From: Candidatus Propionivibrio aalborgensis
Lineage (GTDB): Bacteria > Pseudomonadota > Gammaproteobacteria > Burkholderiales > Rhodocyclaceae
Length of the DNA stretch: 42,131 nucleotides
Assembly: GCF_900089945.1 (NCBI RefSeq)
Contig: NZ_FLQY01000029.1
Span: 1 to 42,131, forward strand
Direction of reading: 5' to 3'
Shown: one piece after another, positions 1 to 8,369 of the stretch
Position numbering within the stretch: position 1 is the first letter of the stretch
Layout of the letters: each line of letters starts with the position of its first letter
Notes under the pieces: model-generated
Database searches by the model: none
What the model saw: the letters and a program-made list of their open reading frames with translations, nothing else
Told to the model about the DNA's origin: nothing
Program-made: the position numbers and the translations under genes

Positions 1-1
1 A

Positions 2-1438
2 CTAGATGACCTTGTAGGGTTTGTCGGTACCGTGGCATCTGGGGCTGACTTAACGAAGCTAGAGGAAGTTCTTTCGCCGGACTACGCGTCACATGCAGAA
101 GTTTTGAATACAATGACGCATCTTCGCGGAGCTAAGGACGAGGCGGTTATTTTTGCTGCTGATCATGTAAAGAACACCTTACCCAAGCTTTCGAGCGCAG
201 TGAAGGAAGTTCTGAATATGGGCGCTGACAAAGCCTACACGAAGGTTTTTCAAGCGCTTGGCAATAACGTGCGGCGTTCGGGTAATGCGTTATCTGAGGT
301 TGTCGATCCAAACGGTCTTCTGCTACTACCGTCTGCGATTACTCAAGTGATCAAGCTGTTCCGTTTACAGAATCGCTTACAGAGGGCGCAGCATAACTAT
401 TTCGCAATTGATGCGCTGCGACATCCTTTAGAAATACGCTATCTTAGGGAGCGCATTTCACCTTTCTACACGGTTGCAGTTTCTACCGACTCAACCAGCC
501 GCCGCACGCGGCTTGTTGACCTTGGCTACGGAAAACAAGCAATTGACGAGCTTGATGCAAAAGAGTACCCATCAGAAGTAAAGGACTCTAGGAAGACCGC
601 GATTGGTTACTCGGCATTCGTGTCACAGGACATACAGTCTTGCCTTGCAAGTTCCAGCATATATATCCGGAATTCCGGTACGCCTGAGGAGAAGGACTTT
701 CGTGAGTTAGGTAGGCAACTATGCCGATATGTAGCATTGATGCAGCATCCTGGCCTTGTAACACCAACAGCTGTTGAACGCTGCATGCATGCGGCGTTTG
801 CCGCAAAACTCAATTCTGGGTGCATATCTCGACAGGTTGGCGCTGTCGTCACAGATTCTAGCTATTCGATCAAGGCAGTCGGTTGGAATGACGCGCCACG
901 CGGACAAGTGCCATGCCTTTTGCGAAATACGTCTCACGCGTTGAACAAGAAGTGGGATGAGATAGCCTACAGCAAATTTGAACTCGGGGACGATACGTTT
1001 CGCGCTGCATTATCCAAGACCCCGCTGGGAAAACTTGCTCAAGAGCATACTAATGGACGCAACATCACCTATTGCTTTAAGGCAATTTACAACGGCATAA
1101 AGAAGGATAAGAACCAAGTCCACACACGCTCACTTCACGCAGAAGAGAATGCGTTTTTACAGATTTCTAGAAGCGGTGGCCAAGGATTGGACGGAGGATG
1201 TCTGTTCACAACGGCGAGTCCTTGCGAATTGTGTGCCAAGAAAGCGTATCAGTTAGGGATTAAGCAAATCTACTACATTGACCCATATCCCGGGATTTCA
1301 CTTGACCACGTTCTGTCTGGAGGAACCAGCCCGCCAGCTGTAACGCTTTTCTCTGGTGCGATTGGGCGTGCTTACCACGAGCTATATGAACCGACTATGG
1401 CCTATAAGGATGAACTAGATCGCCTCTGTTCGGGGTAG
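2..1438 (+). CDS. Anti-phage dCTP/dCMP deaminase, AvcD/DcdV type (5' end outside window)
   Basis: The frame is open back to the first bases of the window, so the true start is upstream; the GTG at 32 is probably an internal valine. The visible N-terminus has a glycine-rich strand-loop (GFVGTVASGADL) where this family carries its P-loop kinase-like domain, but no canonical GK[ST]. The C-terminal part is a zinc cytidine/deoxycytidylate deaminase domain. Counting from base 32, HAEEN supplies the zinc histidine (about 369) and catalytic glutamate (371), and PCELC supplies two zinc cysteines (about 398 and 401). Known relatives deaminate cytosine deoxynucleotides on infection, depleting dCTP, and are restrained by a small RNA (AvcI) encoded just upstream, which would lie outside this window. 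The gene looks clearly AT-richer than the genes from 2.4 kb on and sits beside a toxin-antitoxin pair, which suggests transfer. A plain ComEB-type dCMP deaminase is less likely because the protein is much longer. Confidence 0.82.
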   Translation, partial: LDDLVGFVGTVASGADLTKLEEVLSPDYASHAEVLNTMTHLRGAKDEAVIFAADHVKNTLPKLSSAVKEVLNMGADKAYTKVFQALGNNVRRSGNALSEVVDPNGLLLLPSAITQVIKLFRLQNRLQRAQHNYFAIDALRHPLEIRYLRERISPFYTVAVSTDSTSRRTRLVDLGYGKQAIDELDAKEYPSEVKDSRKTAIGYSAFVSQDIQSCLASSSIYIRNSGTPEEKDFRELGRQLCRYVALMQHPGLVTPTAVERCMHAAFAAKLNSGCISRQVGAVVTDSSYSIKAVGWNDAPRGQVPCLLRNTSHALNKKWDEIAYSKFELGDDTFRAALSKTPLGKLAQEHTNGRNITYCFKAIYNGIKKDKNQVHTRSLHAEENAFLQISRSGGQGLDGGCLFTTASPCELCAKKAYQLGIKQIYYIDPYPGISLDHVLSGGTSPPAVTLFSGAIGRAYHELYEPTMAYKDELDRLCSG

Positions 1439-1520
1439 GCCTGTCGGCACAAGAGCTAGCGCAGGGTTCCGAACAAGTATCGGCAAACCTTCATAACCAG
1501 CGGGGTTGAGGATATAGAGC

Positions 1521-1571
1521 CATTGGGGTCAGAGTGATTTGGGTTCTGAAATGTCAATTGTCTCTGACCTC
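1521..1571. repeat. REP/MITE-like inverted repeat
   Basis: An 8-bp perfect inverted repeat, GGTCAGAG (1527-1534) and CTCTGACC (1562-1569), flanks a 27-base spacer; a G-T and a G-C pair extend it outward. The GGGGTCAGAGT-type arm resembles palindromes that accompany REP-associated tyrosine transposases, but no such transposase is present here. It lies in the 234-bp gap between the deaminase and the toxin. I see no gene in the rest of that gap. Confidence 0.45.
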
Positions 1572-1637
1572 CATGGCTATTTCGTCTCGTCGCGACGATC
1601 CAGCCCGATTGAATACCCCAAAATGGCGCGTATGGCA

Positions 1638-1666
1638 TTGACAGATTGTAGCCACAGGGCTACAGT
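1638..1666 (+). promoter_or_regulatory. Sigma-70-type promoter with embedded operator for the toxin-antitoxin pair
   Basis: TTGACA at 1638-1643, a 17-base spacer and TACAGT at 1661-1666 form a good promoter. A perfect 7-bp inverted repeat, TGTAGCC (1647-1653) and GGCTACA (1658-1664) with a 4-base centre, lies between and over these boxes. That is where an HTH antitoxin would bind to repress its own operon. The expected transcription start, about 7 bases after the -10 box, falls on or next to the toxin GTG at 1673. Confidence 0.65.
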
Positions 1667-1672
1667 CACGCT

Positions 1673-1969
1673 GTGATTGAAATTCGCAAAACCGTCCTCT
1701 TTGCTCAGTGGCTCGACGACTTGCGCGACCTCCAGGCGAGAGCGCGCGTCCAGGCAAGGATTGAAAGGCTCGCTGCTGGAAATCCCGGAGATGTCGAACC
1801 GGTTGGCGAAGGTGTCTCGGAGTTGCGAATCAACTACGGCCCCGGTTACCGGGTGTATTTCAAGAAGCGCGGGCGAGAGCTGATCATTCTGCTGGCTGGT
1901 GGCGACAAGACTACCCAAGCCAAGGACATCAAGGCGGCATTGCGCCTCGCACGTAATCTTTCGGAGTAG
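1673..1969 (+). CDS. RelE/HigB-family toxin (Gp49-like addiction module killer protein)
   Basis: This 98-residue protein opens with IEIRKTVLFAQWLDDLRD and carries the central RVQARIERLAAGNPGDVEPV and GPGYRVYFKKRG segments typical of the phage-derived Gp49-like/HigB group of the RelE superfamily. Members are mRNA interferases that cut mRNA on the ribosome. The C-terminal QAKDIKAALRLARNL helix is also characteristic. The start is GTG at 1673, chosen because family members begin almost exactly with this sequence; no Shine-Dalgarno is visible and the predicted transcript start coincides with the GTG, so translation may be leaderless. The order is toxin first, antitoxin 5 bases downstream. It is intact and of normal length. 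RNA target preference cannot be read from the sequence. Confidence 0.88.
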   Translation: MIEIRKTVLFAQWLDDLRDLQARARVQARIERLAAGNPGDVEPVGEGVSELRINYGPGYRVYFKKRGRELIILLAGGDKTTQAKDIKAALRLARNLSE

Positions 1970-1974
1970 CAACC

Positions 1975-2274
1975 ATGACCAAGACCGTTACCACTCGCTA
2001 TGACGTCGCCGAGCACCTCAGAACCCAGGAGGAAATGGCCGCTTATCTTGAAGCCTGCCTTGAGGAAGCCGACGGGGATGCTGCATTCATTGCCAAAGCA
2101 CTCGGCGATATTGCTCGCGCCAAGGGTATGTCACAGGTCGCACGCGATGCCGGGCTGTCTCGCGAAAGTCTTTACAAAGCGCTATCCGGTGATCGTAGCC
2201 CCGGCTTCGACACCATCCTTAAAGTCATCCGCGCACTTGGGCTGAAGTTGCATGCCGAAGCTGGTCACGGCTGA
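1975..2274 (+). CDS. HigA-like HTH antitoxin
   Basis: This 99-residue protein has an N-terminal MTKTVTTRYDVAEHL segment and an acidic helix (EEMAAYLEACLEEADGD). A helix-turn-helix follows at about residues 50-85 (GMSQVARDAGLSRESLYKALSG), ending in FDTILKVIRALGLKL. This is the COG3636/addiction-module antidote pattern that partners Gp49-like toxins. It should neutralise the upstream toxin and bind the operator at 1647-1664. GGAG within the end of the toxin gene is a suitable ribosome site for the ATG at 1975, so the two genes are probably one transcript. Confidence 0.88.
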   Translation: MTKTVTTRYDVAEHLRTQEEMAAYLEACLEEADGDAAFIAKALGDIARAKGMSQVARDAGLSRESLYKALSGDRSPGFDTILKVIRALGLKLHAEAGHG

Positions 2275-2357
2275 CGAGGTGCCCAACCCTGCGGCGCGGG
2301 GGGCGCTGCGCGATGCCAGGATTCATGTTTCCTATCGCCACAACTTGAAGGGACGCT

Positions 2358-3122
2358 TCAGTCCTTGTTGCCCAGAAAGTGCTTGGCGTAGCGATTGTTC
2401 AGGCGCGACATTGGCATCAGGATCTGCAGGTCGGCGGTGTTGAAATCGGGGTCCCAGGCGGGATCGCCGCAAACGTAGGCGCCGGCGCGCAAGTAGCCTT
2501 TGAGCAGCGGCGGAAGTTCGGCCGGAAGGTCATTCCTCAAAGCCGCCAGCGGCAGCGGGCAACGCGGGAAGACGCGGTATTCGAGCGGACTCAGGTTTGC
2601 GTCAAGGCGCTTGTAGAGGCTTGCTGCGGCGTGTCCTCCATCGGCCATGCTGATGCTGGCACATCCGATCAGGTAGTCGTAGCGATTGTCCAGCATGTAT
2701 TTGGCCAGTCCCGCCCAGAGCAGTGAAATCGTCGCTCCGCTGCGGTAGTCGGCGTGTACGCAGGAACGGCCGATTTCGACCATGCGCGGGCGCAAATGCT
2801 GCAAGCGGGTCAGGTCGAATTCGTTTTCCGAATAGTATCCGCCGATCTTGCGCGCATTGTCCGGCGACAGGATGCGGTAGGTGCCCACCACGGCGCCGGA
2901 GTTCTCGTCGCGCACGACGAGGTGTTCGCAATACGGGTCGTAGATGTCCTGATCGACGCCCGGCTGGCGCGTCGGCAGTCTGGCGCCGAGTTCGCCGGCA
3001 AAGATGTGGTAACGCAGCTTCTGCGCTTCAAGTATTTCCCGCTCGCTTCGGGCGAAGCCGACCGACAAATTGCGGCGTGCCGGCTTCTGGTGCTGGCGGG
3101 TTTCGGTTACGCTGGATGTCAT
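2358..3122 (-). CDS. OlsB-like GNAT acyltransferase (ornithine lipid N-acyltransferase / COG3176 family)
   Basis: This 254-residue protein belongs to the hemolysin-like GNAT group that includes OlsB, which transfers a 3-hydroxyacyl group from acyl carrier protein to the alpha-amine of ornithine, making lyso-ornithine lipid at the inner membrane. The visible pattern is EREILEAQKLRYHIFAGELG near residues 28-47, then YDPYCEHLVVRD, VVGTYRILSP, and MVEIGRSCVHADYRSG, which is the core acyl-donor region. There is no membrane span. The ATG at 3122 is preceded by AAGGGGAT. No olsA-type acyltransferase is adjacent, so a full ornithine-lipid pathway is not shown here. It is divergent from the CDF gene. 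Substrate is inferred from family only. Confidence 0.72.
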   Translation of the reverse strand: MTSSVTETRQHQKPARRNLSVGFARSEREILEAQKLRYHIFAGELGARLPTRQPGVDQDIYDPYCEHLVVRDENSGAVVGTYRILSPDNARKIGGYYSENEFDLTRLQHLRPRMVEIGRSCVHADYRSGATISLLWAGLAKYMLDNRYDYLIGCASISMADGGHAAASLYKRLDANLSPLEYRVFPRCPLPLAALRNDLPAELPPLLKGYLRAGAYVCGDPAWDPDFNTADLQILMPMSRLNNRYAKHFLGNKD

Positions 3123-3270
3123 GGTTTATCCCCTTGTTGCGTTGTTGTGCTTGGGGCGAACTTTAGAAAAACGCCATTACAGCGAGATTGCGCGACGGTT
3201 AAGTTTCTGTGCGACGCGAATGTGAGCTCATGTGGTTCTTTGTTCTTGCGTGGCCTGCGATAATGCAGCG

Positions 3271-4188
3271 ATGAATGTCATGAGTCCCATAAGCCCCCCC
3301 TCCCTCAAGAACTACGCCTGGCTGTCGATCTGCGCCGCGCTGGCCACGATTCTGCTCAAGGGGATTGCCTGGTGGATGACCGGTTCGGTCGGCCTGCTTT
3401 CCGATGCGCTTGAATCCGTCGTCAATCTTGCCGGGGCGATGATGGCTCTGGCCATGATCACGGTCGCTGAACAGCCGGCGGACGACGATCACGCCTATGG
3501 GCACGGCAAGGCCGAGTACTTTTCCGGTGGCTTCGAGGGGCTGCTGATCCTGCTCGCCGCGGTCGGCATCGGCGTGGCTGCCATCGAGCGGCTGCTGCAT
3601 CCGCAGCCGCTGGAGCAACTCGGTGTCGGGCTCGCGGTATCGGTGGTCGCCTCGCTCGTCAATCTGTTTACCGCCCGCATCCTGCTGGCTGCCGGACTCA
3701 AGTATCGGTCAATGACACTGGAGGCCGATGCCCATCACCTGATGACCGACGTATGGACTTCGGTGGGTGTGATTGCCGGGGTCGGGAGTGTCGCGCTGAC
3801 CGGTTGGTTGTGGCTCGATCCCGTGCTGGCGCTCCTGGTCGCAGCGAATATCGTCTGGACCGGCTGGAAACTGCTGTACCGGTCGACGCAGGGTTTGATG
3901 GACGTGGCCCTGCCCAGCGAAGACAACGATTTGGTGCTGGCGATCCTGGACCGTTATCGCGAACAGGGGATCGACTTCCATGCCTTGCGCACGCGCGAGT
4001 CGGGTGCGCGCCGCTTTGTCGAGCTTCATGTTCTGGTTCCCGGCGAATGGACGATCCAGAAAGGCCATGAGCTCGCCGAGCGGCTGGAAGGCGATATTCG
4101 AGATGCGTTGCCGCGTGCGACGGTGCTCACGCACCTGGAGCCCCTGGACGACCCGGTGTCGCATGCGGATATTGAGCTTGACCGCTAG
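3271..4188 (+). CDS. Cation diffusion facilitator (CDF) metal exporter
   Basis: This 305-residue protein has an N-terminal six-helix transporter domain and a cytoplasmic C-terminal domain (from about residue 205, [18 protein letters not shown] onward). CDF proteins exchange protons for divalent metal, moving it from cytoplasm to periplasm. Family marks are [12 protein letters not shown] in helix 2, the [14 protein letters not shown] loop, and HLMTD in helix 5. The transport-site quartet reads E48, N52, H156 and D160, whereas FieF has D,D,H,D and zinc-type CDFs H,D,H,D, so the metal cannot be assigned. The start is ATG 3271; ATG 3280 is possible. GATAAT at 3259-3264 with an upstream TG may be an extended -10 box, which would leave little or no leader. 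The stop overlaps the next gene by 26 bases. Confidence 0.85.
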   Translation: MNVMSPISPPSLKNYAWLSICAALATILLKGIAWWMTGSVGLLSDALESVVNLAGAMMALAMITVAEQPADDDHAYGHGKAEYFSGGFEGLLILLAAVGIGVAAIERLLHPQPLEQLGVGLAVSVVASLVNLFTARILLAAGLKYRSMTLEADAHHLMTDVWTSVGVIAGVGSVALTGWLWLDPVLALLVAANIVWTGWKLLYRSTQGLMDVALPSEDNDLVLAILDRYREQGIDFHALRTRESGARRFVELHVLVPGEWTIQKGHELAERLEGDIRDALPRATVLTHLEPLDDPVSHADIELDR

Positions 4189-5134
4189 TCGGTTGGCGCT
4201 TTCGGCATTCCGCTGTTGGCGCCTGCTGTTGCCATGTACGCTGCTGCTGTTAATGCCAACGTCGGTGTGGGCGTGGAATGCCGCCGGACATCGGCTGGTC
4301 GCGAGCATTGCCTGGGAGAATCTTGACGCTCGCGCCCGTTCGGTGGCTGCGGATCTGTTGCGCGATCACCCGGACTACGAACGCTGGCGCAACAGGGCAG
4401 GGCATGACGACTCCGGCCGGGCGATCTTTATCGAGGCGTCGACCTGGCCCGACGATATCCGCAGCGACCCTCGCTTCTACAGCGCCGGCATTGACCCGGC
4501 AACTGAAACTCTGCCCGGCTTTCCGGACATGGAACGGCATCGCGATTGGCATTATGTGAATCGTCCGCTGGATGATTCGCCTTCGGCTGATCGGCAGCGG
4601 GAATCCCTATCCGGCTTGCTCGACCGGCAGCTCGTTGCGCTGGCCAAGGTGCTCGGTACGCCCGGCGCCCCCCGAAGCGAACGCGTCTATGCCTTGCCCT
4701 GGTTGATCCATCTGGTCGGCGATGCGCATCAGCCGCTGCACACCAGCATCCGGCTCGATCCGGATGGCAAATGGGACAAGCTGGGCAACGGCGTGCTCAT
4801 AACCAATCCGTTCAATCCGCGCAAACGCTCGTCAACGCTCCACGCCTATTGGGACGATCTGCCGGGCCCGCCCTGGCTGCGCGGCGAACGACTCGACCGG
4901 GCAAGCCGGGCGCTGATCGGTGCATATACTTGCCCCGCGCGATCAAACTCGGCGCAGTGGATTGACGAAAGCTGGCGACTGGCACGCAGCAGTGCCTACC
5001 CGCCAGATGACGAATACATTCCAACCCTCAGTGCGGCGTTTCATGAGCAGGCAAAGCAGATCGCCAACCGGCGGGTTGCCGAAGCGGGGTACCGGCTTGC
5101 CGATTTGCTCAATGACGAGCTCGGCAAGCAATAG
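4163..5134 (+). CDS. Exported S1/P1-type zinc nuclease
   Basis: This 323-residue protein has a signal peptide ending VWA at residue 37, leaving a mature N-terminus WNAAGHRL. In the S1/P1 family the mature N-terminal tryptophan, nearby histidines and aspartates bind a three-zinc cluster that cleaves single-stranded DNA and RNA and 3'-phosphomononucleotides. Matching ligand regions are [25 protein letters not shown] and LHAYWDD. The start at 4163 gives a sensible signal peptide; longer in-frame extensions run antiparallel to nothing useful and lie deep inside the CDF gene. The 26-base overlap with the metal exporter suggests translational coupling, and periplasmic zinc supply is an attractive but unproven link. 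Likely role: periplasmic or secreted nucleic-acid scavenging. Confidence 0.87.
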   Translation: MRILSLTASRLALSAFRCWRLLLPCTLLLLMPTSVWAWNAAGHRLVASIAWENLDARARSVAADLLRDHPDYERWRNRAGHDDSGRAIFIEASTWPDDIRSDPRFYSAGIDPATETLPGFPDMERHRDWHYVNRPLDDSPSADRQRESLSGLLDRQLVALAKVLGTPGAPRSERVYALPWLIHLVGDAHQPLHTSIRLDPDGKWDKLGNGVLITNPFNPRKRSSTLHAYWDDLPGPPWLRGERLDRASRALIGAYTCPARSNSAQWIDESWRLARSSAYPPDDEYIPTLSAAFHEQAKQIANRRVAEAGYRLADLLNDELGKQ

Positions 5135-5236
5135 ACGGGGGCAAGGCTTTCCCTTCCTGCTCGAAAGGTGCCCGCTGCCCGTTCGCGTTCGCCGAATGAA
5201 TCGCGGATAATCACGCTTCAGTCTTTGGAGTACACC

Positions 5237-6250
5237 ATGAGCATTCTGGTTACCGGCGGTGCCGGCTATATTGGTTCACACACCTGCGTCGAACTGCTCA
5301 ATGCGGGTCATGCGGTTACGGTTTTCGACAACTTTTGCAACAGCAATCCCGAGTCGTTGGCGCGCGTCGAACGCATCACCGGCAAAAGGCCTGGCCTAGT
5401 TCGCGGGGATGTGCGCGACCGCGCGGCGCTGGTTTCCGCACTGCATGAGAGCGGGGCCGACGCGGTGATTCATTTTGCCGGGCTAAAAGCCGTGGGCGAG
5501 TCGGTGGAAAAACCGATCAGCTACTATGACAACAACGTCGTCGGAACCCTGCGCCTGCTTGAAGCGATGGGCGAGTGCGGCGTGAAAACCCTGGTCTTCA
5601 GTTCATCGGCCACGGTTTATGGCGACCCGCAGCGCCTGCCGCTGACCGAAGATCACCCCTTGTCGGCAACCAACCCCTACGGCCGCAGCAAGCTGATGAT
5701 CGAGGAGATTCTGCGCGACCTGTACCGCAGCGATCCGACCTGGCGCTTGGGCCTGCTGCGTTACTTCAATCCGGTCGGGGCCCACGACAGCGGCCTGATC
5801 GGTGAAGACCCGCGCGGCGTCCCGAACAACCTGCTGCCCTTTGTCGCGCAGGTGGCGGTGGGGCAACGCGAGTTCCTCAATGTATGGGGTGACGATTACC
5901 CGACGCCGGATGGTACCGGCGTTCGCGATTATATTCACGTCGTCGATCTGGCACTCGGGCACCTCAAGGCTCTTGCGCGCCTGCAGACGCACGCCGAATG
6001 CCTGACGGTGAATCTGGGCACCGGCACCGGGTACAGCGTACTTGAGATGGTGCGGGCATTTGAACAAGCCAGCGGACGGCCCGTGCCTTACCGGATTGCC
6101 GCGCGCCGGCCGGGTGACATTGCCTCCTGCTATGCCGAGCCGAAACAGGCACTGGCCTTGCTGGGCTGGCAGGCCGAGCGCGGGCTGGATGCGATGTGTG
6201 CGGATGCCTGGCGCTGGCAGAGCAGCAATCCGAAGGGTTTTGAAGGCTAG
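5237..6250 (+). CDS. galE: UDP-glucose 4-epimerase
   Basis: This 337-residue short-chain dehydrogenase/reductase interconverts UDP-glucose and UDP-galactose using bound NAD, supplying precursors for lipopolysaccharide and exopolysaccharide. Its NAD loop is [11 protein letters not shown] (residues 6-16), the catalytic serine region is FSSSATVYG (121-129) and the YxxxK pair is Y148/K152 in NPYGRSK. The substrate-side segment [15 protein letters not shown] is typical of GalE. Length is normal. The start is ATG 5237, 6 bases after TTGGAG; longer starts extend into unrelated sequence. It stands alone on its strand, followed 90 bases later by a ComB-like gene. The 102-base upstream gap contains GATAAT at 5206-5211 but no good -35 box. 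Confidence 0.95.
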   Translation: MSILVTGGAGYIGSHTCVELLNAGHAVTVFDNFCNSNPESLARVERITGKRPGLVRGDVRDRAALVSALHESGADAVIHFAGLKAVGESVEKPISYYDNNVVGTLRLLEAMGECGVKTLVFSSSATVYGDPQRLPLTEDHPLSATNPYGRSKLMIEEILRDLYRSDPTWRLGLLRYFNPVGAHDSGLIGEDPRGVPNNLLPFVAQVAVGQREFLNVWGDDYPTPDGTGVRDYIHVVDLALGHLKALARLQTHAECLTVNLGTGTGYSVLEMVRAFEQASGRPVPYRIAARRPGDIASCYAEPKQALALLGWQAERGLDAMCADAWRWQSSNPKGFEG

Positions 6251-6340
6251 AATGGTGGCCCATGCGCCGTCATACGTGATCCGTGATACTCCAGATACCG
6301 CGCGGGAATACTGAAGCGCAAGAAGGTCAGAAAATTCACC

Positions 6341-7045
6341 ATGCGCACCAGCCGCCTTTATCTCAATCGTCTGAATCAGGCGCCCGACCACATCGATGCG
6401 GTGGTCGTGATCGACGTGTTGCGTTCATTCTCGGTCGCTGCTTACGCCTTTGCGGCGGGCGCCAGCGTGATCTACCCGGTGGAAACGGTTTCCGAGGCGC
6501 TTTTCTTGCGAGCGGCGATGCCCGAGGCGGTGACGACCGGTGCGGTGGCCGGTGGCGACGCGGCGCCGGGTTTCGATTTCGGCAATTCACCCACCGCACT
6601 GCAAAACGCCGATCTGGCTGGCCGCCCGCTGATTCAGAGCACCGCCGCCGGCGTTCTCGGCCTGACCCGGTTTCGCCACGCACGCGCCTTGTTTGCCGGC
6701 AGCCTGCTCTTTGCCCGAGCAACGGCCCAGGCGCTGCTTGAGTTGAACCCGGACGAGGTGTGCTTCGTGATTACCGGCGAGTGGGTCGACCGCGACGGCG
6801 ACGAGGATGTAGCCTGCGCCGATTATCTGGAAGCCTTGCTGTCCGGCGCAAATCCGGACCCGGCGCCGTATGCCGCGCGCGTACGCGATTCGGATTTTGG
6901 TCGCCGCTTTCTCGCCGGCACCAACCCCAGCCTGCCAGCCAGTGACCTGGAGCTTTGCGCGGTGGCGGATCAGTTTGACTTTGCGTTGCGTGCAGAACAT
7001 CGGGGCGGTCGTCTGGAGCTTCAGCGTTATCGCCCGGGCGGTTAG
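6341..7045 (+). CDS. ComB-family phosphatase (2-phosphosulfolactate phosphatase-like)
   Basis: This 234-residue soluble protein matches the ComB family, founded by the magnesium-dependent enzyme that removes phosphate from (2R)-phospho-3-sulfolactate in coenzyme M synthesis. Family patterns are VVVIDVLRSFSVAAYAFAAGA near residue 20, FDFGNSPTAL, IQSTAAGVLGLTR, and GEWVDRDGDEDVACADYLEALL. This bacterium is not expected to make coenzyme M, and no sulfolactate genes are nearby, so the true substrate is unknown. The ATG at 6341 has an AAGAAGGT ribosome site. It converges with the M48 protease gene, with 95 bases between that hold no clear terminator. Confidence 0.75.
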   Translation: MRTSRLYLNRLNQAPDHIDAVVVIDVLRSFSVAAYAFAAGASVIYPVETVSEALFLRAAMPEAVTTGAVAGGDAAPGFDFGNSPTALQNADLAGRPLIQSTAAGVLGLTRFRHARALFAGSLLFARATAQALLELNPDEVCFVITGEWVDRDGDEDVACADYLEALLSGANPDPAPYAARVRDSDFGRRFLAGTNPSLPASDLELCAVADQFDFALRAEHRGGRLELQRYRPGG

Positions 7046-7140
7046 TTGGCGGCGTTGGCCCACCAAGCCATGCGCAAGGGCACAGACCTGACGGTGCGCT
7101 ACTGGCGGCTGTCAGCCGGCGCCAATCGTCGAATTTCGAA

Positions 7141-7977
7141 TCATCGCCGACGCGCCGCAACGTAAAGCGGCTGCACGCGCTCGGCATAGTTGCGCAGATC
7201 GGCGATGCGCGAATCGTGCGACGGGTGCGTCGACAGCCACTGCGGAACGCCGCCATCGGACACCTTGGCCATCTTCTGCCACAGGCTGATTGCCGCGTAC
7301 GGGTCGTAACCGGCGCGCGCCGCGAGTTCGACGCCGATACGATCGGCTTCCTGCTCCATGCCGCGCGAGTTGGGGCGCATATACGCCAGTTCTCCGATCG
7401 TGCTCAGCGCGCTCTGGCCGAGATCCGGATCGATGCCGAAGTACGAGCCGATCAACAGGCCGCCGACGGCAGCGGCGACGCCCATGCCTGCCGATTGGCC
7501 AGCCTTCTCGCGCCCGTGCTCGCGCAAGGCGTGCGCGATTTCGTGCCCCATCACCGCCGCCAGTTCGTCATCGGTTACGTCCAATTGGTCGATCAAGCCG
7601 GTATACACCGCGATCTTGCCGCCCGGCATGCACCAGGCGTTCACCTCCTTGGCACTGATCACATTCACTTCCCAGCGCCAGCCGGGCGCATCGCTGCGGA
7701 AAGCGGCGGTCGCCGGAATCAGGCGGTTGGCGATGGTACGCACGCGCTGCAGTTCGGCGGGATCGCGATTGAGCAAGCGCTTGGCGCGTGCCTCGTCGAT
7801 CGTCTCCTGATACGCCTTTGCGGCCGACCGATTGACCTCGGCCGACGAAATTAGCATGGTTTGCTGGCGATCGACGCCGACGACGCCTTTCGACGTCGTG
7901 CGCGTCGTCGCGCAACCGGCGACCGCGCCGGCGATCAGCAATGCGCAGAACCAATTCAAAATAGACTGTCGGGACAT
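7141..7977 (-). CDS. M48-family periplasmic zinc metalloprotease, lipoprotein (LoiP/YggG-like)
   Basis: This 278-residue protein starts with a lipoprotein signal (AVAGC, lipid cysteine at residue 22), so it is probably anchored to the outer membrane facing the periplasm. HEIAH at 145-149 supplies two zinc ligands and the catalytic glutamate; the third ligand lies in the EQEAD motif at 208-212. LSTHPSHDSRIADLRNYA near the C-terminus is the usual end of this group. Relatives such as LoiP and BepA degrade misfolded outer-membrane proteins. Start: ATG 7977 sits 5 bases after AGGAG, better than the in-frame GTG at 7983. Confidence 0.88.
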   Translation of the reverse strand: MSRQSILNWFCALLIAGAVAGCATTRTTSKGVVGVDRQQTMLISSAEVNRSAAKAYQETIDEARAKRLLNRDPAELQRVRTIANRLIPATAAFRSDAPGWRWEVNVISAKEVNAWCMPGGKIAVYTGLIDQLDVTDDELAAVMGHEIAHALREHGREKAGQSAGMGVAAAVGGLLIGSYFGIDPDLGQSALSTIGELAYMRPNSRGMEQEADRIGVELAARAGYDPYAAISLWQKMAKVSDGGVPQWLSTHPSHDSRIADLRNYAERVQPLYVAARRR

Positions 7978-8122
7978 GAGCACTCCTGGAAAAGACGAAA
8001 CTATGGACAGCAGGCGGGCAGTGGAGTTCAGGCCGCAGCACCGCCGGACCGGGGCCGCGGCGCGACGACTCTACAGCGGCCATACTTGAAACGAGCTTCC
8101 TCGGAAGGCTGAGTCGGTGATC

Positions 8123-8201
8123 TGGCGAGATCGGCTCGGCGAACGATGTTGCTCGCAATCGGCCGGTCTTTCATGATGTAGAGCTGCATCCAGAGACGGC
8201 C
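8123..8201 (-). pseudogene. Fragment of an FMN-dependent 2-hydroxyacid dehydrogenase gene
   Basis: Read on the minus strand this piece encodes VGRLWMQLYIMKDRPIASNI followed by VRRADLA. That matches residues GGRLWMQLYIMKDRSIARDI and VRRAGLA of the intact dehydrogenase at 9107-10294. A 23-base run is identical (8170-8192 and 9861-9883), while flanking positions differ, about four in five bases matching by eye. It therefore looks like a relic of a diverged relative rather than a fresh duplication. It ends abruptly at about 8201 against an MFS fragment. The stretch 7978-8122 upstream shows no recognisable gene. Confidence 0.75.
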
Positions 8202-8337
8202 AACGGCATCTACCGTATCGGCCTGGTGATGTTTACCCTTGCCTCGTTGGCGTGCGTGCTGTCCGATTTGCTCGCCACGCTAACCTTGATGCGCGCGCTA
8301 CAGGGCATTGGCGCGGCCGGAATCATGAGCGTTGCGG
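8202..8337 (+). pseudogene. Fragment of a DHA2-type MFS drug exporter
   Basis: The plus strand reads NGIYRIGLVMFTLASLACVL, continues through a short helix, and then MRALQGIGAAGIMSV. This is helices 3-4 of 14-helix MFS exporters (EmrB/QacA group), whose helix 4 carries ARALQGIGAA. Only about 45 codons remain; neither end of the gene is present. It joins the dehydrogenase relic on its left and an IS-like fragment on its right, with continuous reading frame into the latter by chance. Confidence 0.7.
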
Positions 8338-8369
8338 ACAAAATTTGGATAGGAAAGAGTCGCAGGGGC

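Noticed and set aside
2252-2443. Small frame after the antitoxin
   Set aside because: It overlaps the antitoxin and acyltransferase genes and has no ribosome site or domain.
6295-6340. Possible dispersed repeat before the ComB-like gene
   Set aside because: The bases resemble the same repeat class as in ccmH only loosely, with no tandem units.
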